Below are positions 15,187-21,369 of a stretch of DNA of 54,787 bases, one piece after another. A program made the position numbers and the translations under genes. The notes under the pieces were generated by a model, which was not told where the DNA came from, did no database searches, and was given only the letters and a program-made list of their open reading frames with translations. Source of the DNA: a virus; the IMG/VR virus record IMGVR_UViG_3300037233_000021, positions 1-54,787 of that record; one strand, written 5' to 3'. Numbering within the stretch: position 1 is the stretch's first letter; each line of letters opens with the position of its first letter.

Positions 15187-15651
15187 CTACACCACGGCCT
15201 TACAAACGGCAGGGGTTAGAGCGCTTTCGACGCCCAGAGAGTTGAAGGAGACCATCGCGATGCAGTGATTGCCCAGCGGGATATCGGTGAACTCGTAGAG
15301 GAGCTGGCCGAGCCCAAGGGATACCACGGTGACGGAGTCGAGATAAATCCTCACCCCGGCGAGGTTCGCGAGTGCCGAGCCGTCCGTGTTCATAGTTGGG
15401 TCCGCCCAGGCTACCGTCATGACGCCGGTCGTAGGCGCGGGCAGGGTGACTACAGGAGGGATGACGACAATGGGAACAACGACCGGAGGGATGACTACTG
15501 GTGGGATGACCACAGGAGGCACGATAACAGGCGGAAGGATAACGTGCGGGGGCGATGTTACGACCGGAGGGGCAGGCGTGGCTGGAGTGCTTGAGCCTCC
15601 ACATCCGGTGAGTACCAGGATAGTAGCCGTGCACGGCACGAACCAACGCAC
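15187..15651 (-). CDS. Lipoprotein with PV-rich stalk and FN3-like domain
   Basis: 154 residues. The N-terminus FVPCTATILVLTGCGG has a lipobox (LTGC), so lipidation and envelope anchoring are expected. Residues about 30-65 repeat PPVV/PPVI, a rigid stalk. The rest (MTVAWADP, LAGVRIYLDS, LLYEFTDIPLGNHCIAMVSF) resembles a fibronectin type III fold. The start is GTG. Might be superinfection-excluding or host-surface modifying; unlike an o-spanin it has a globular end domain. Confidence 0.7.
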   Translation of the reverse strand: MRWFVPCTATILVLTGCGGSSTPATPAPPVVTSPPHVILPPVIVPPVVIPPVVIPPVVVPIVVIPPVVTLPAPTTGVMTVAWADPTMNTDGSALANLAGVRIYLDSVTVVSLGLGQLLYEFTDIPLGNHCIAMVSFNSLGVESALTPAVCKAVV

Positions 15652-15652
15652 G

Positions 15653-15703
15653 TTACCAGCCGCTCGTATCCGCCGCCAGAAACCCGTCAGCGCCCTTGCG
15701 CAT
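15653..15703 (-). CDS. Possible leader peptide, 16 residues
   Basis: ATG at 15703 in a TAATG overlap with the upstream gene, ending one base before the GTG of the lipoprotein. It fills the gap exactly and may only couple translation. Confidence 0.3.
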   Translation of the reverse strand: MRKGADGFLAADTSGW

Positions 15704-15912
15704 TACCGCTTGTCAGCTGATTGGTAATCGAGGATCTCGGAGCCACTGGTGCCCTTCTTGCCCTTGCCGCCGCCAGCGCGCGCTTCCGCCGCCGCCGAAC
15801 CTTCACCGCTGTACGACTTGCCGCCGCTCACCGAGCTGGCAGGCTTGACGCCGTTCTTGGCAGCACCGGCTGTGTTGCCGCGCCGCTCGTCTTTCATTGC
15901 TCTACCGGACAT
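15703..15912 (-). CDS. Small Gly/Lys/Ser-rich protein, 69 residues
   Basis: A disordered, basic, low-complexity protein (KSYSGEGSAAAEARAGGGKG). AAGGAG precedes the ATG by eight bases, which supports the start. No family recognised. Confidence 0.6.
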   Translation of the reverse strand: MSGRAMKDERRGNTAGAAKNGVKPASSVSGGKSYSGEGSAAAEARAGGGKGKKGTSGSEILDYQSADKR

Positions 15913-16010
15913 GTGTGATGGCTCCTTGGTTGATCCTTATTCTAACACGCCCAGGAAGCCCCAGGCGCGGCGTACCCAGGTTGGGAGCGATCACCCCCAG
16001 CCAGGGAGCG

Positions 16011-16103
16011 CTAAGCCCCTGGGTAGAGCTGTGCCTTCCATCCTGCCTCGATCTCATCGAGCTTCTGGCGCAGGTATCGCAGCGCACCAGGGTCGCGGAT
16101 CAC
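16011..16103 (-). CDS. Small protein, 30 residues, GTG start
   Basis: GTG in a GTGA overlap with the preceding gene. The product (VIRDPGALRYLRQKLDEIEA with a GWKAQLYPGA end) is a single amphipathic helix with natural codon use. The overlap argues for coupled translation. Unknown role. Confidence 0.5.
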   Translation of the reverse strand: MIRDPGALRYLRQKLDEIEAGWKAQLYPGA

Positions 16104-16219
16104 AAGCACCACTTCACTTCCTTGTGCTCAGCCCAGTCCTGAATCGTAATGGTTGATTCATCCCATCGAGGGGTAACGGTGACGCCACCGATGGCCGCTC
16201 TGAGTCTACGTGTTCTCAT
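16100..16219 (-). CDS. Small protein, 39 residues
   Basis: Starts inside the previous gene (14-base overlap) and ends in a GTGA overlap. Sequence TRRLRAAIGGVTVTPRWDES, then a β/helix ending HKEVKWCL. Probable; function unknown. Confidence 0.5.
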   Translation of the reverse strand: MRTRRLRAAIGGVTVTPRWDESTITIQDWAEHKEVKWCL

Positions 16220-16460
16220 GTGCAAGGTACTCCTTTTCGAGCGCAAGGATGCGCTCCGCGAATTTACCCTTCCCGTACTTGTGCCCGCCGCGATCCTCTA
16301 TGCCAGCGTTGTAGCTGCGCAGCGCGGTCAGCTCTGCAGCCCGCTCCACCAGGGTAGCCAGGATGACTGGGGGCCGACCTACCAGGACTGGGCGCGCGCG
16401 GACGCCGACGTCCTGGGTATGGTGCTGGTCTGTGTCTTTGATTCTGGTGCGTTTAGCCAT
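16206..16460 (-). CDS. Basic protein, 84 residues, unknown
   Basis: Start at 16460 (AGAGGATGT just upstream), overlapping the previous stop. Basic head (AKRTRIKDTDQ), then a helix (PVILATLVERAAELTALRSY) and another (GKFAERILALEKEYLAH). Could bind DNA. Not recognised. Confidence 0.6.
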   Translation of the reverse strand: MAKRTRIKDTDQHHTQDVGVRARPVLVGRPPVILATLVERAAELTALRSYNAGIEDRGGHKYGKGKFAERILALEKEYLAHENT

Positions 16461-16749
16461 ACATCCTCTCAAGTAACCCGGCGCGAAAAGCGGGGTGCCG
16501 GATGGGGGTCATGTGTTTAGCGGTGGCTCCTCGCCGACGCCGCGCGTTCCTCACCTGTCCATGCCGAGCTGCCCACCGGGCGTATGCAGCCCTGAACTGC
16601 TCCGGCTTCAGCTTGCGCTGTACCGCCATCTGAGCGTTGCGCCTCGCGCGGTACGCTGGGGTGCTGCGGTATTTGCGCTGAGCCCTCAAGCGCCTGAGAG
16701 GATGCGCGGCGCGGTAGCGCGCGTCCCTGGCAGCCCTATTTCTGGTCAC
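16453..16749 (-). CDS. Arg/Ala-rich basic protein, 98 residues
   Basis: About a third of residues are Arg or Lys (RAARDARYRAAHPLRRLRAQ and RKYRSTPAYRARRNAQ). The repeated RYRAAHP/RRNAQ pattern resembles the basic helical leader of some HNH enzymes, but no HNH core follows. Probably nucleic-acid binding. The start follows no strong ribosome site. Confidence 0.55.
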   Translation of the reverse strand: MTRNRAARDARYRAAHPLRRLRAQRKYRSTPAYRARRNAQMAVQRKLKPEQFRAAYARWAARHGQVRNARRRRGATAKHMTPIRHPAFRAGLLERMYG

Positions 16750-16825
16750 GTAGACGCTCCTCCATTGTCCGCGGACGTATACGTGTCTGTCACCACCTGT
16801 ATAGAAAAGGGCCTTTTTCTATCCA

Positions 16826-17065
16826 TTATCGAGCCAACTCAATCAGTAAGGCGTCGGCGAGAGTCACGGCAGCTGCAGCGAACTTGAGTGGTGCGTCGCG
16901 CGCAGCTGCATCTGCCAAGAGCCCGATCAGAGCTTGACCAGCGATCCACTCACGCTTGGACATGAGGTTAACAGGCAAGTTGCCGTTGTCGGACCCCTGG
17001 TCAGAGAGATCTTCATCTTCATTGCGTTTGCGTAGAGCTGCCTGAGATTCAGTTATGGATGTCAT
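16826..17065 (-). CDS. Protein of 79 residues, unknown
   Basis: ATGA-coupled to the gene before it. An acidic polar head, then KREWIAGQALIGLLADAAAR and an Ala/Leu helix to the end. The MSKREWIAGQALIGLLA segment resembles small phage proteins with a conserved REWFAGQAL motif; function unknown in those as well. Confidence 0.6.
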   Translation of the reverse strand: MTSITESQAALRKRNEDEDLSDQGSDNGNLPVNLMSKREWIAGQALIGLLADAAARDAPLKFAAAAVTLADALLIELAR

Positions 17066-17202
17066 TTCTTCACTACCTTTGCGCCATTGCGCCAGCCGGG
17101 TTGCTCACGTTTGATTGCGGCGAGTTCCTTCGCCTCGTAGCGCTGGCCTCCTAGCTTCCAGCGGCCAACAGTCGTCTTGGGTTTGGTATCACGGTCTATC
17201 AT
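17062..17202 (-). CDS. Small basic protein, 46 residues
   Basis: Overlaps both neighbours (ATGA downstream, four bases upstream), with GGAGGAGAC before the start. Sequence IDRDTKPKTTVGRWKLGGQR, a helix and a Lys end (KVVKK). The GRWKLGGQRYEAKELAAIKR part looks like a short β-hairpin plus helix. Unknown. Confidence 0.6.
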   Translation of the reverse strand: MIDRDTKPKTTVGRWKLGGQRYEAKELAAIKREQPGWRNGAKVVKK

Positions 17203-17684
17203 GACGATGTCTCCTCCATAAAGTCTTGCGGCTGCTCGTGCACATACCGAACCTTCGCGGTGCAGGTAGCTGTATCGAAGTCACGCGGTTCGAGCATGGA
17301 AGGATCTGGGCTGTCAAGCCGCGCACCTTGGCGCATCGACCAGTCTACCGGCAGCGGCCCTGGGCGTCCCAGCACACCATCCCACTCGTCTGCGTACTGG
17401 TGATCGGCGTCAGCAGGATGCTTGCCGCGATCCGCGCAGTTCGACATCTGACACGTCGGCTTCATCCAATGCGTCTTGATGCCGCGAGCCCAGCTGGCGG
17501 TGTACAGGACGCACAGCGCAATGATGCCCCACTGGGAATGCTCGATGGCAGTCCATAACCAGAACGGCTCGCTGGCGAGGCCGAAGATGGGTGCCCACTT
17601 AGGTGCTCGCCCCATCGCCAGCCAGATAGCTATCACGCCGGGGACGCAGATGCCGAGTTGCTGAAACCAGTGCAGATAGTTCAT
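17199..17684 (-). CDS. Membrane protein with cytoplasmic tail, 161 residues
   Basis: Start at 17684 in an ATGA overlap. Three hydrophobic segments fall within residues about 8-70 (GICVPGVIAIWLAM, PFWLWTAIEH, GIIALCVLYTASWARGI). The FGLASEPFWLWTAIEHSQWG motif occurs in small phage inner-membrane proteins. The last 90 residues are polar and acidic, ending EETSS. Role unknown. Confidence 0.65.
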   Translation of the reverse strand: MNYLHWFQQLGICVPGVIAIWLAMGRAPKWAPIFGLASEPFWLWTAIEHSQWGIIALCVLYTASWARGIKTHWMKPTCQMSNCADRGKHPADADHQYADEWDGVLGRPGPLPVDWSMRQGARLDSPDPSMLEPRDFDTATCTAKVRYVHEQPQDFMEETSS

Positions 17685-17803
17685 AGGTGGTACACCATAA
17701 ATACCGCTATCGCGACCGGGATCAATGCGGGCCATCGCATGCAGACCCCGATCATCCCAGGAGATGATGCGAGGTTTGTGACTACATCGAGGAACATCTT
17801 CAT
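17681..17803 (-). CDS. Small single-span membrane protein, 40 residues
   Basis: Start at 17803, directly after the stop of the upstream gene. The tail (RWPALIPVAIAVFMVYHL) is shared in outline with the end of the preceding gene product, suggesting tandem duplication. Orientation probably N-in. Confidence 0.55.
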   Translation of the reverse strand: MKMFLDVVTNLASSPGMIGVCMRWPALIPVAIAVFMVYHL

Positions 17804-17804
17804 G

Positions 17805-17912
17805 CTAGACCCTGAAGGCTGTGTAACACGCGCCACCGACAGCAATGACGGCGGCGAGTATCGGCCAGCGAAGGACGACGTTGACGATGAACGAGTTGAG
17901 CGGAAGGTACAT
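17805..17912 (-). CDS. Small single-span membrane protein, 35 residues
   Basis: Sequence MYLPLNSFIVNVVLRWPILA then VIAVGGACYTAFRV: one span with the RWP-L--V-IAV pattern repeated in the following gene. AAGGGGA lies upstream. It follows the exported barrel-like gene with a few bases of overlap. Confidence 0.55.
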   Translation of the reverse strand: MYLPLNSFIVNVVLRWPILAAVIAVGGACYTAFRV

Positions 17913-17913
17913 C

Positions 17914-18384
17914 TCAATTCCCCTTGAGGTTCCAGCCAACCCAGTAGCTAATGTACGCCTGCATGCCGAAGCCATTCATGCCTGGAGTTGAGCCGGTCAC
18001 TACGGAGCGTCCGTCCCATCCGTCACCCCAATGGTGCTCGTCCACTGCCTCAACACCTACGGTCACGATACCGTTACTGAAGTGCCGGTCGATGCGCGCG
18101 CCGAACGCCGGGATCACCTTGTCGTTGTACGACAGATGGTTTCGGTCGTCGCTGAGAGTGACGCTGCCATACGTGTCGAACGTGAAGTTATGGACCTTGA
18201 ACCAGTCAATGCCCTGGGTGATCTTGCCGATGTACAGCACGTTGCCAGTCTCGGGCGTGTTCTGCATCACGCTACTCGGAGCGATCACAGCACCCCAACT
18301 CGAACCTGGGTATGCGAGAGGGCCGTCAGCGAACGCAGCAGACGAGGCGAGGATCGCTACGACTGCAAAAGCTATCTGTTTCAT
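17914..18384 (-). CDS. Exported β-strand-rich protein next to glycosyltransferase
   Basis: 156 residues. The start at 18384 gives a Sec signal (KQIAFAVVAILASSAAFADG). The mature part alternates polar and aromatic/hydrophobic residues in strand-like runs (NFTFDTYGSVTLSDD, VIPAFGARIDRHFSNGIVTV, GMQAYISYWVGWNLKGN), suggesting a β-barrel or sandwich at the outer membrane. It is the immediate neighbour of the glycosyltransferase (18398-19468), 13 bases downstream, so the two may act together. A weak likeness to the C-terminal domain of N4-adsorption protein NfrA is possible but unproven. Confidence 0.6.
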   Translation of the reverse strand: MKQIAFAVVAILASSAAFADGPLAYPGSSWGAVIAPSSVMQNTPETGNVLYIGKITQGIDWFKVHNFTFDTYGSVTLSDDRNHLSYNDKVIPAFGARIDRHFSNGIVTVGVEAVDEHHWGDGWDGRSVVTGSTPGMNGFGMQAYISYWVGWNLKGN

Positions 18385-18397
18385 GAACATCATTTCC

Positions 18398-19468
18398 TTA
18401 AGTTGATGGGACAATTGAATCGAAATTATAGCGCTGAACCTTATTCCATGTCAAGATGGTTTTGCGGAGCAGGATGATCTCTACAAAGCTTCTCAGGAAC
18501 GCGAACGTGTTCAGGTAAGACAGCCAGTAAAACACCGGAACTTTGCACAGCACATCCCATCGCTTGGTCTTGAGCGCGATCATCACGCCGACGCCCAGGT
18601 AGCACGCCAGATCAACCAAGACGCCCAGCGCTACCCACTTGATGGGGAACGCCCAGCAGAGAAGTGGCAGCGTAAAGAAACGATTGAGCAGCAAGGTGTC
18701 TAGCACGAGGTACATCATGTACCAGTCCACTGGGCGCTTGGGCGCTAGAGAAAACGTCTTGTGCTTGAGGACAATCTGCCAGAAGCCACGGTTCCACCGC
18801 ATGTTCTGCTTCATGAAGTCCTCGAACGTGCTCGGGTCTTGAGTGATGACCCCTGCCCCGTGGATATACTTGATCTTGCCCTGCATGCGATGCACCTGGA
18901 GGGTGAGGTCCATATCTTCAGCGAGCGTGCCCGCATCGATGTTCAGCTTCATCAGCTCTGACAGCCGGTACATCGAGGCACAGCCCGGTGAGACCGTGAT
19001 CATGTTGAAGTTGGCCTGCCCGCCCTTGATGACCTCGTGCGAGAAGGTGTACTCATACGCCCGCAGAGCGCCCCAGATGTGGTTGCTCTTGGCAGACTTC
19101 ACCTGACCGATGAGCAGCGCGGCGTCAGGGTTCTGCTCTGCCGCCTCATACATGACGTTGAGAAACTGCGACTCCACCTGGGAGTCCGCGTCCACGAACA
19201 CCACCCACTGGTAGCGGTCCTGAAGCCTGAAGTGTGCCAGCCCGTAGTTCTGAGCGTGCGCTTTGCATCCGCCCTTCTCGGGCACGGTGTAGACGGTGAC
19301 GCCCTTGGCGCGCGCGAGCGCCGCCGTAGCATCTGACGACATGTCGTCCACAACGTAGATGTCGCTGCGATTGAAGCCTGCAGCACGCAGGGATGCTATC
19401 GTGCCTTCAATGACCCGCTCTTCGTTGAACGCGGGAATAAGCACGCAGATCTTGGGCTCGGGTGTCAT
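18398..19468 (-). CDS. Processive-type family 2 glycosyltransferase, membrane-bound
   Basis: 356 residues. The GT-A fold of GT2 enzymes is clear: ICVLIPAFNEERVIEGTIAS at the nucleotide site, DDMSSDAT, the DAD metal motif (93-95), AEDMD (183-187), and QNMRW (221-225), the Q/RxxRW signature of processive synthases such as PgaC/IcaA, NodC, cellulose and hyaluronan synthases. Three hydrophobic segments follow (about 251-275, 278-300, 310-335), which could form the export channel; the N-terminal spans of PgaC are missing. It probably polymerises a sugar on the inner membrane. No good ribosome site is visible before 19468. Product sugar unknown. Confidence 0.85.
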   Translation of the reverse strand: MTPEPKICVLIPAFNEERVIEGTIASLRAAGFNRSDIYVVDDMSSDATAALARAKGVTVYTVPEKGGCKAHAQNYGLAHFRLQDRYQWVVFVDADSQVESQFLNVMYEAAEQNPDAALLIGQVKSAKSNHIWGALRAYEYTFSHEVIKGGQANFNMITVSPGCASMYRLSELMKLNIDAGTLAEDMDLTLQVHRMQGKIKYIHGAGVITQDPSTFEDFMKQNMRWNRGFWQIVLKHKTFSLAPKRPVDWYMMYLVLDTLLLNRFFTLPLLCWAFPIKWVALGVLVDLACYLGVGVMIALKTKRWDVLCKVPVFYWLSYLNTFAFLRSFVEIILLRKTILTWNKVQRYNFDSIVPST

Positions 19469-19495
19469 GCCAGGAGTGTAGCACAAAAGGTTCGG

Positions 19496-19567
19496 TGCCG
19501 GGTCTCTGAATCGAACAGAGGAATGGCAGTTTACAAAACTGCTGCTGTGCCACTGAGCCAACCCGGC
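19496..19567 (-). tRNA. tRNA-Thr (TGT), first copy
   Basis: Acceptor GCCGGGT/ACCCGGC, anticodon stem GCAGT around loop TTTGTAA (anticodon TGT), T-arm CTCTG-TTCGATT-CAGAG, discriminator A. The 3' CCA is not encoded (CCG follows). Reads ACA. Confidence 0.92.
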
Positions 19568-19571
19568 GAGA

Positions 19572-19597
19572 TGGAGCGGAGCCGGGGCCAGCCCCGC
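19572..19597 (-). pseudogene. Internally deleted tRNA-Gly remnant
   Basis: 26 nt. The first 11 nt (GCGGGGCTGGC) equal the 5' end of the intact tRNA-Gly at 20155-20228, and the rest (CCCGGCTCCGCTCCA) equals its 3' end except for one base. About 48 nt including the anticodon arm are missing. It cannot be functional. Confidence 0.75.
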
Positions 19598-19645
19598 TTG
19601 TTCAGCTACCGGCGCTGTTCACGTTACATGAACGGAGCCAGAAAA

Positions 19646-19720
19646 TGGCTCCGAGAGATGGGATCGAACCACCGACCACGCCATTAACAGGGGCGCGCTC
19701 TACCGCTGAGCTATCCCGGA
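19646..19720 (-). tRNA. tRNA-Asn (GTT)
   Basis: Acceptor TCCGGGA/TCTCGGA (one G-U), anticodon loop CTGTTAA (GTT), with one mismatch at the base of the anticodon stem, T-loop TTCGATC, and encoded GCCA end. Reads AAC/AAT. Confidence 0.9.
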
Positions 19721-19905
19721 ATGTACTTAAGACTCGGCGCGCGCACAGGTGTTGGCCGCTCTACAACACTTCGGACGCCATGCGCGAACCGTCCCGGAGT
19801 TGAGGTCCGCCCTATCTCGCCGCACAGGCGATGGGCTCCTTGGCCCAGGCAGGCTTACTTATTTCAGCCCGCTCAATGCGCAACGCCAACCGTCTCCCGG
19901 CGAAC
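19721..19905. other. Gap inside the tRNA array, degenerate tRNA-like stems
   Basis: About 185 bases with no complete tRNA on either strand. Short hairpins exist (TGGGC-TCCTTG-GCCCA at about 19833, GTGTTG/CAACAC near 19750), but none makes a cloverleaf. Probably decayed tRNA or other RNA genes. Confidence 0.4.
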
Positions 19906-19980
19906 TGGTGGACCGCCTCGGACTCAAACCGAGCAGGCTAACTCCGTGCAAGGGAATTCCGGGTACTCTGCCCGCAGCCC
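19906..19980 (-). tRNA. tRNA-Ala (TGC), divergent D-arm
   Basis: Acceptor GGGCTGC/GCGGTCC pairs throughout, with G-T at pair 3, the G3-U70 identity element of alanine tRNA. Anticodon arm ATTCC-CTTGCAC-GGAGT, T-arm CTCGG-TTTGAGT-CCGAG, encoded ACCA. The D-arm (about GGG-CAGAGTA-CCC) lacks U8, A14 and the G18G19 pair, and C56 of the T-loop is replaced by T. Confidence 0.6.
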
Positions 19981-19998
19981 AGTGCGTCTATCATATCA

Positions 19999-20072
19999 TG
20001 GCGGGCCGGTAAGGACTCGAACCTTAATGAACGGTTTTGGAGACCGTGATCCTACTATTGGATTACCAACCC
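19999..20072 (-). tRNA. tRNA-Trp (CCA)
   Basis: Acceptor GGGTTGG/CCGGCCC (two G-U), anticodon arm ACGGT-CTCCAAA-ACCGT (anticodon CCA), T-arm TAAGG-TTCGAGT-CCTTA, encoded GCCA. Confidence 0.92.
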
Positions 20073-20074
20073 GG

Positions 20075-20146
20075 TGCCGTGTCTCTGAATCGAACAGAGG
20101 AATGGCGGCTTACAAAACCACTGCTGTACCACTGAGCCAACACGGC
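20075..20146 (-). tRNA. tRNA-Thr (TGT), second copy
   Basis: Acceptor GCCGTGT/ACACGGC, anticodon loop TTTGTAA (TGT), T-arm identical to the first copy. CCA not encoded. The pair differ mainly in compensatory acceptor and anticodon-stem changes. Confidence 0.92.
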
Positions 20147-20154
20147 GAAAAAAG

Positions 20155-20228
20155 TGGAGCGGAGCCAGGGAATCGAACCCTGATACCCAGTTTGGAAGAC
20201 TGATGCACTGCCAATATGCCAGCCCCGC
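20155..20228 (-). tRNA. tRNA-Gly (TCC)
   Basis: Acceptor GCGGGGC/GCTCCGC (one G-U), anticodon loop CTTCCAA (TCC), T-arm CAGGG-TTCGATT-CCCTG, encoded TCCA. Reads GGA. The parent of the remnant at 19572. Confidence 0.92.
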
Positions 20229-20240
20229 TCGCGAACAAAA

Positions 20241-20318
20241 TGGTCTGTCGGGAAGGATTTGAACCTTCGACCCTCCGGTTCCAGACCGGATACTCTAACC
20301 AGACTGAGCTACCAACAG
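20241..20318 (-). tRNA. tRNA-Pro (TGG)
   Basis: Acceptor CTGTTGG/CCGACAG with C1-G72, the hallmark of proline tRNA. Anticodon stem TCCGG/CCGGA around TCTGGAA (anticodon TGG; position 33 is C, not the usual T). T-arm GAAGG-TTCAAAT-CCTTC, encoded ACCA. Confidence 0.85.
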
Positions 20319-20327
20319 ATCTCGACC

Positions 20328-20357
20328 AGTATACGCTTCACAATATGCGCAGCGCAA
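20328..20357 (-). promoter_or_regulatory. Promoter candidate for the tRNA array
   Basis: On the minus strand TTGCGC (20352-20357), 18 bases, TATACT (20328-20333), ten bases before the tRNA-Pro 5' end and just after the capsid terminator. It would let tRNAs be read independently of the virion genes. Confidence 0.5.
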
Positions 20358-20369
20358 GATGTGAAGCGC

Positions 20370-20396
20370 AAAAAGAAAGGGCCGCATGTGCGGCCC
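20370..20396 (-). terminator. Rho-independent terminator after the capsid gene
   Basis: GGGCCGC stem (20390-20396 with 20379-20385), loop ACAT, then TTTCTTTTT on the minus strand. It ends the capsid operon 32 bases past the capsid stop. Confidence 0.9.
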
Positions 20397-20427
20397 CTTC
20401 AGCGTACTCTCCCAGGTGGAGATGAAC

Positions 20428-21336
20428 CTAGGTTCCCGCGCTTCCCCAGCAGCCCCTGTAGTCCGACCAGCCGAAGCTGTAACGCTCGCGCGCCTTGTAC
20501 CGCATGTTTCCTGTCTCGAACTCCCCTTCAAGGCCGCGCTCGACTTTCTTTCGCACGAAGTGCTTGAGACCGTCTGCCACGTCCGTCTTGATGTACCACC
20601 CAATGGGGTCCGTCAAGTAGTGGTTGACCGACACGCCGCCCGCATACGTCCCGATGGACTTGAGGGCGTTGATGTCGTTGTCGCCAGTCGCCGGACGGAA
20701 GTCGCTGAACAGCAAGCGCTGTGCAACGTACTTGTTACCGTTCGGGACGATCAGGCGCTTCGGCTTCGCCGCTATGCGAATGCCGCGCTCGTCAACCCAG
20801 AGGCCAATCGCGATGTCAGCAGCTTCCAGCGCGCTCTCGCACAGGTCGGGCTGAGTCGTGAACATGTTCGCTTGCACGCCGCCGCCCCAGATGGGGTGCG
20901 AGATGCTGAATAGTGCAACACCGTCGCCGCCCGGATAGGACGCGCTGAACCCATTGTTCAGGACGTTCGCACCAGTGACTTCCTTGGTGTTCTGCAAACC
21001 ACGGGCCAGCGACTTGCTGTACTTGCCCGCGATTGAACCGTAGAGGCCGTCCTCTTCCGCTTCCTGCGTGATGGCGAATGCCAACGCTACCGTGTTGTGT
21101 ATGTACCGAGCGACGTAGGACTCTGCGCCTTCGTCGAACGACACGCCTGCGCCTTCAGCTTTCACTGGGGCGGTGCCGAGACCGGCCATCAACACATCCT
21201 CTTCATACGCCTTGACAGACGTATTGATGTCGAATATGTCGCGCCACTCTTCGGGATAGCGGTTGTACTCCATGCCGAACACGGTGTTCAGGCCGAGCTG
21301 CAACTGCTTCTTGAATAGACTGCGGTTCATTGCCAT
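20428..21336 (-). CDS. Major capsid protein (Mu gpT / HK97-like)
   Basis: 302 residues. The order of motifs fits the Mu gpT-like capsid family: an N-terminal FKKQLQLGLNTVFGMEYNRY, a long central part with ALAFAITQEAEEDGLYGSI, a strand LIVPNGNKYVAQRLLF (spine and axial-domain region), and the end ARERYSFGWSDYRGCWGS. It is the last gene before a strong terminator and follows the scaffold and decoration-like genes, as usual for capsid modules. No delta domain is seen. Confidence 0.9.
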   Translation of the reverse strand: MAMNRSLFKKQLQLGLNTVFGMEYNRYPEEWRDIFDINTSVKAYEEDVLMAGLGTAPVKAEGAGVSFDEGAESYVARYIHNTVALAFAITQEAEEDGLYGSIAGKYSKSLARGLQNTKEVTGANVLNNGFSASYPGGDGVALFSISHPIWGGGVQANMFTTQPDLCESALEAADIAIGLWVDERGIRIAAKPKRLIVPNGNKYVAQRLLFSDFRPATGDNDINALKSIGTYAGGVSVNHYLTDPIGWYIKTDVADGLKHFVRKKVERGLEGEFETGNMRYKARERYSFGWSDYRGCWGSAGT

Positions 21337-21369
21337 GTTAGTTTCTCTCTCTTCTTGTTGAGCTGTTAC

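Noticed and set aside
19740-19830. An eighth tRNA on the minus strand
   Set aside because: Short stems only; no T-arm with TTCRA pattern or matching acceptor could be built.
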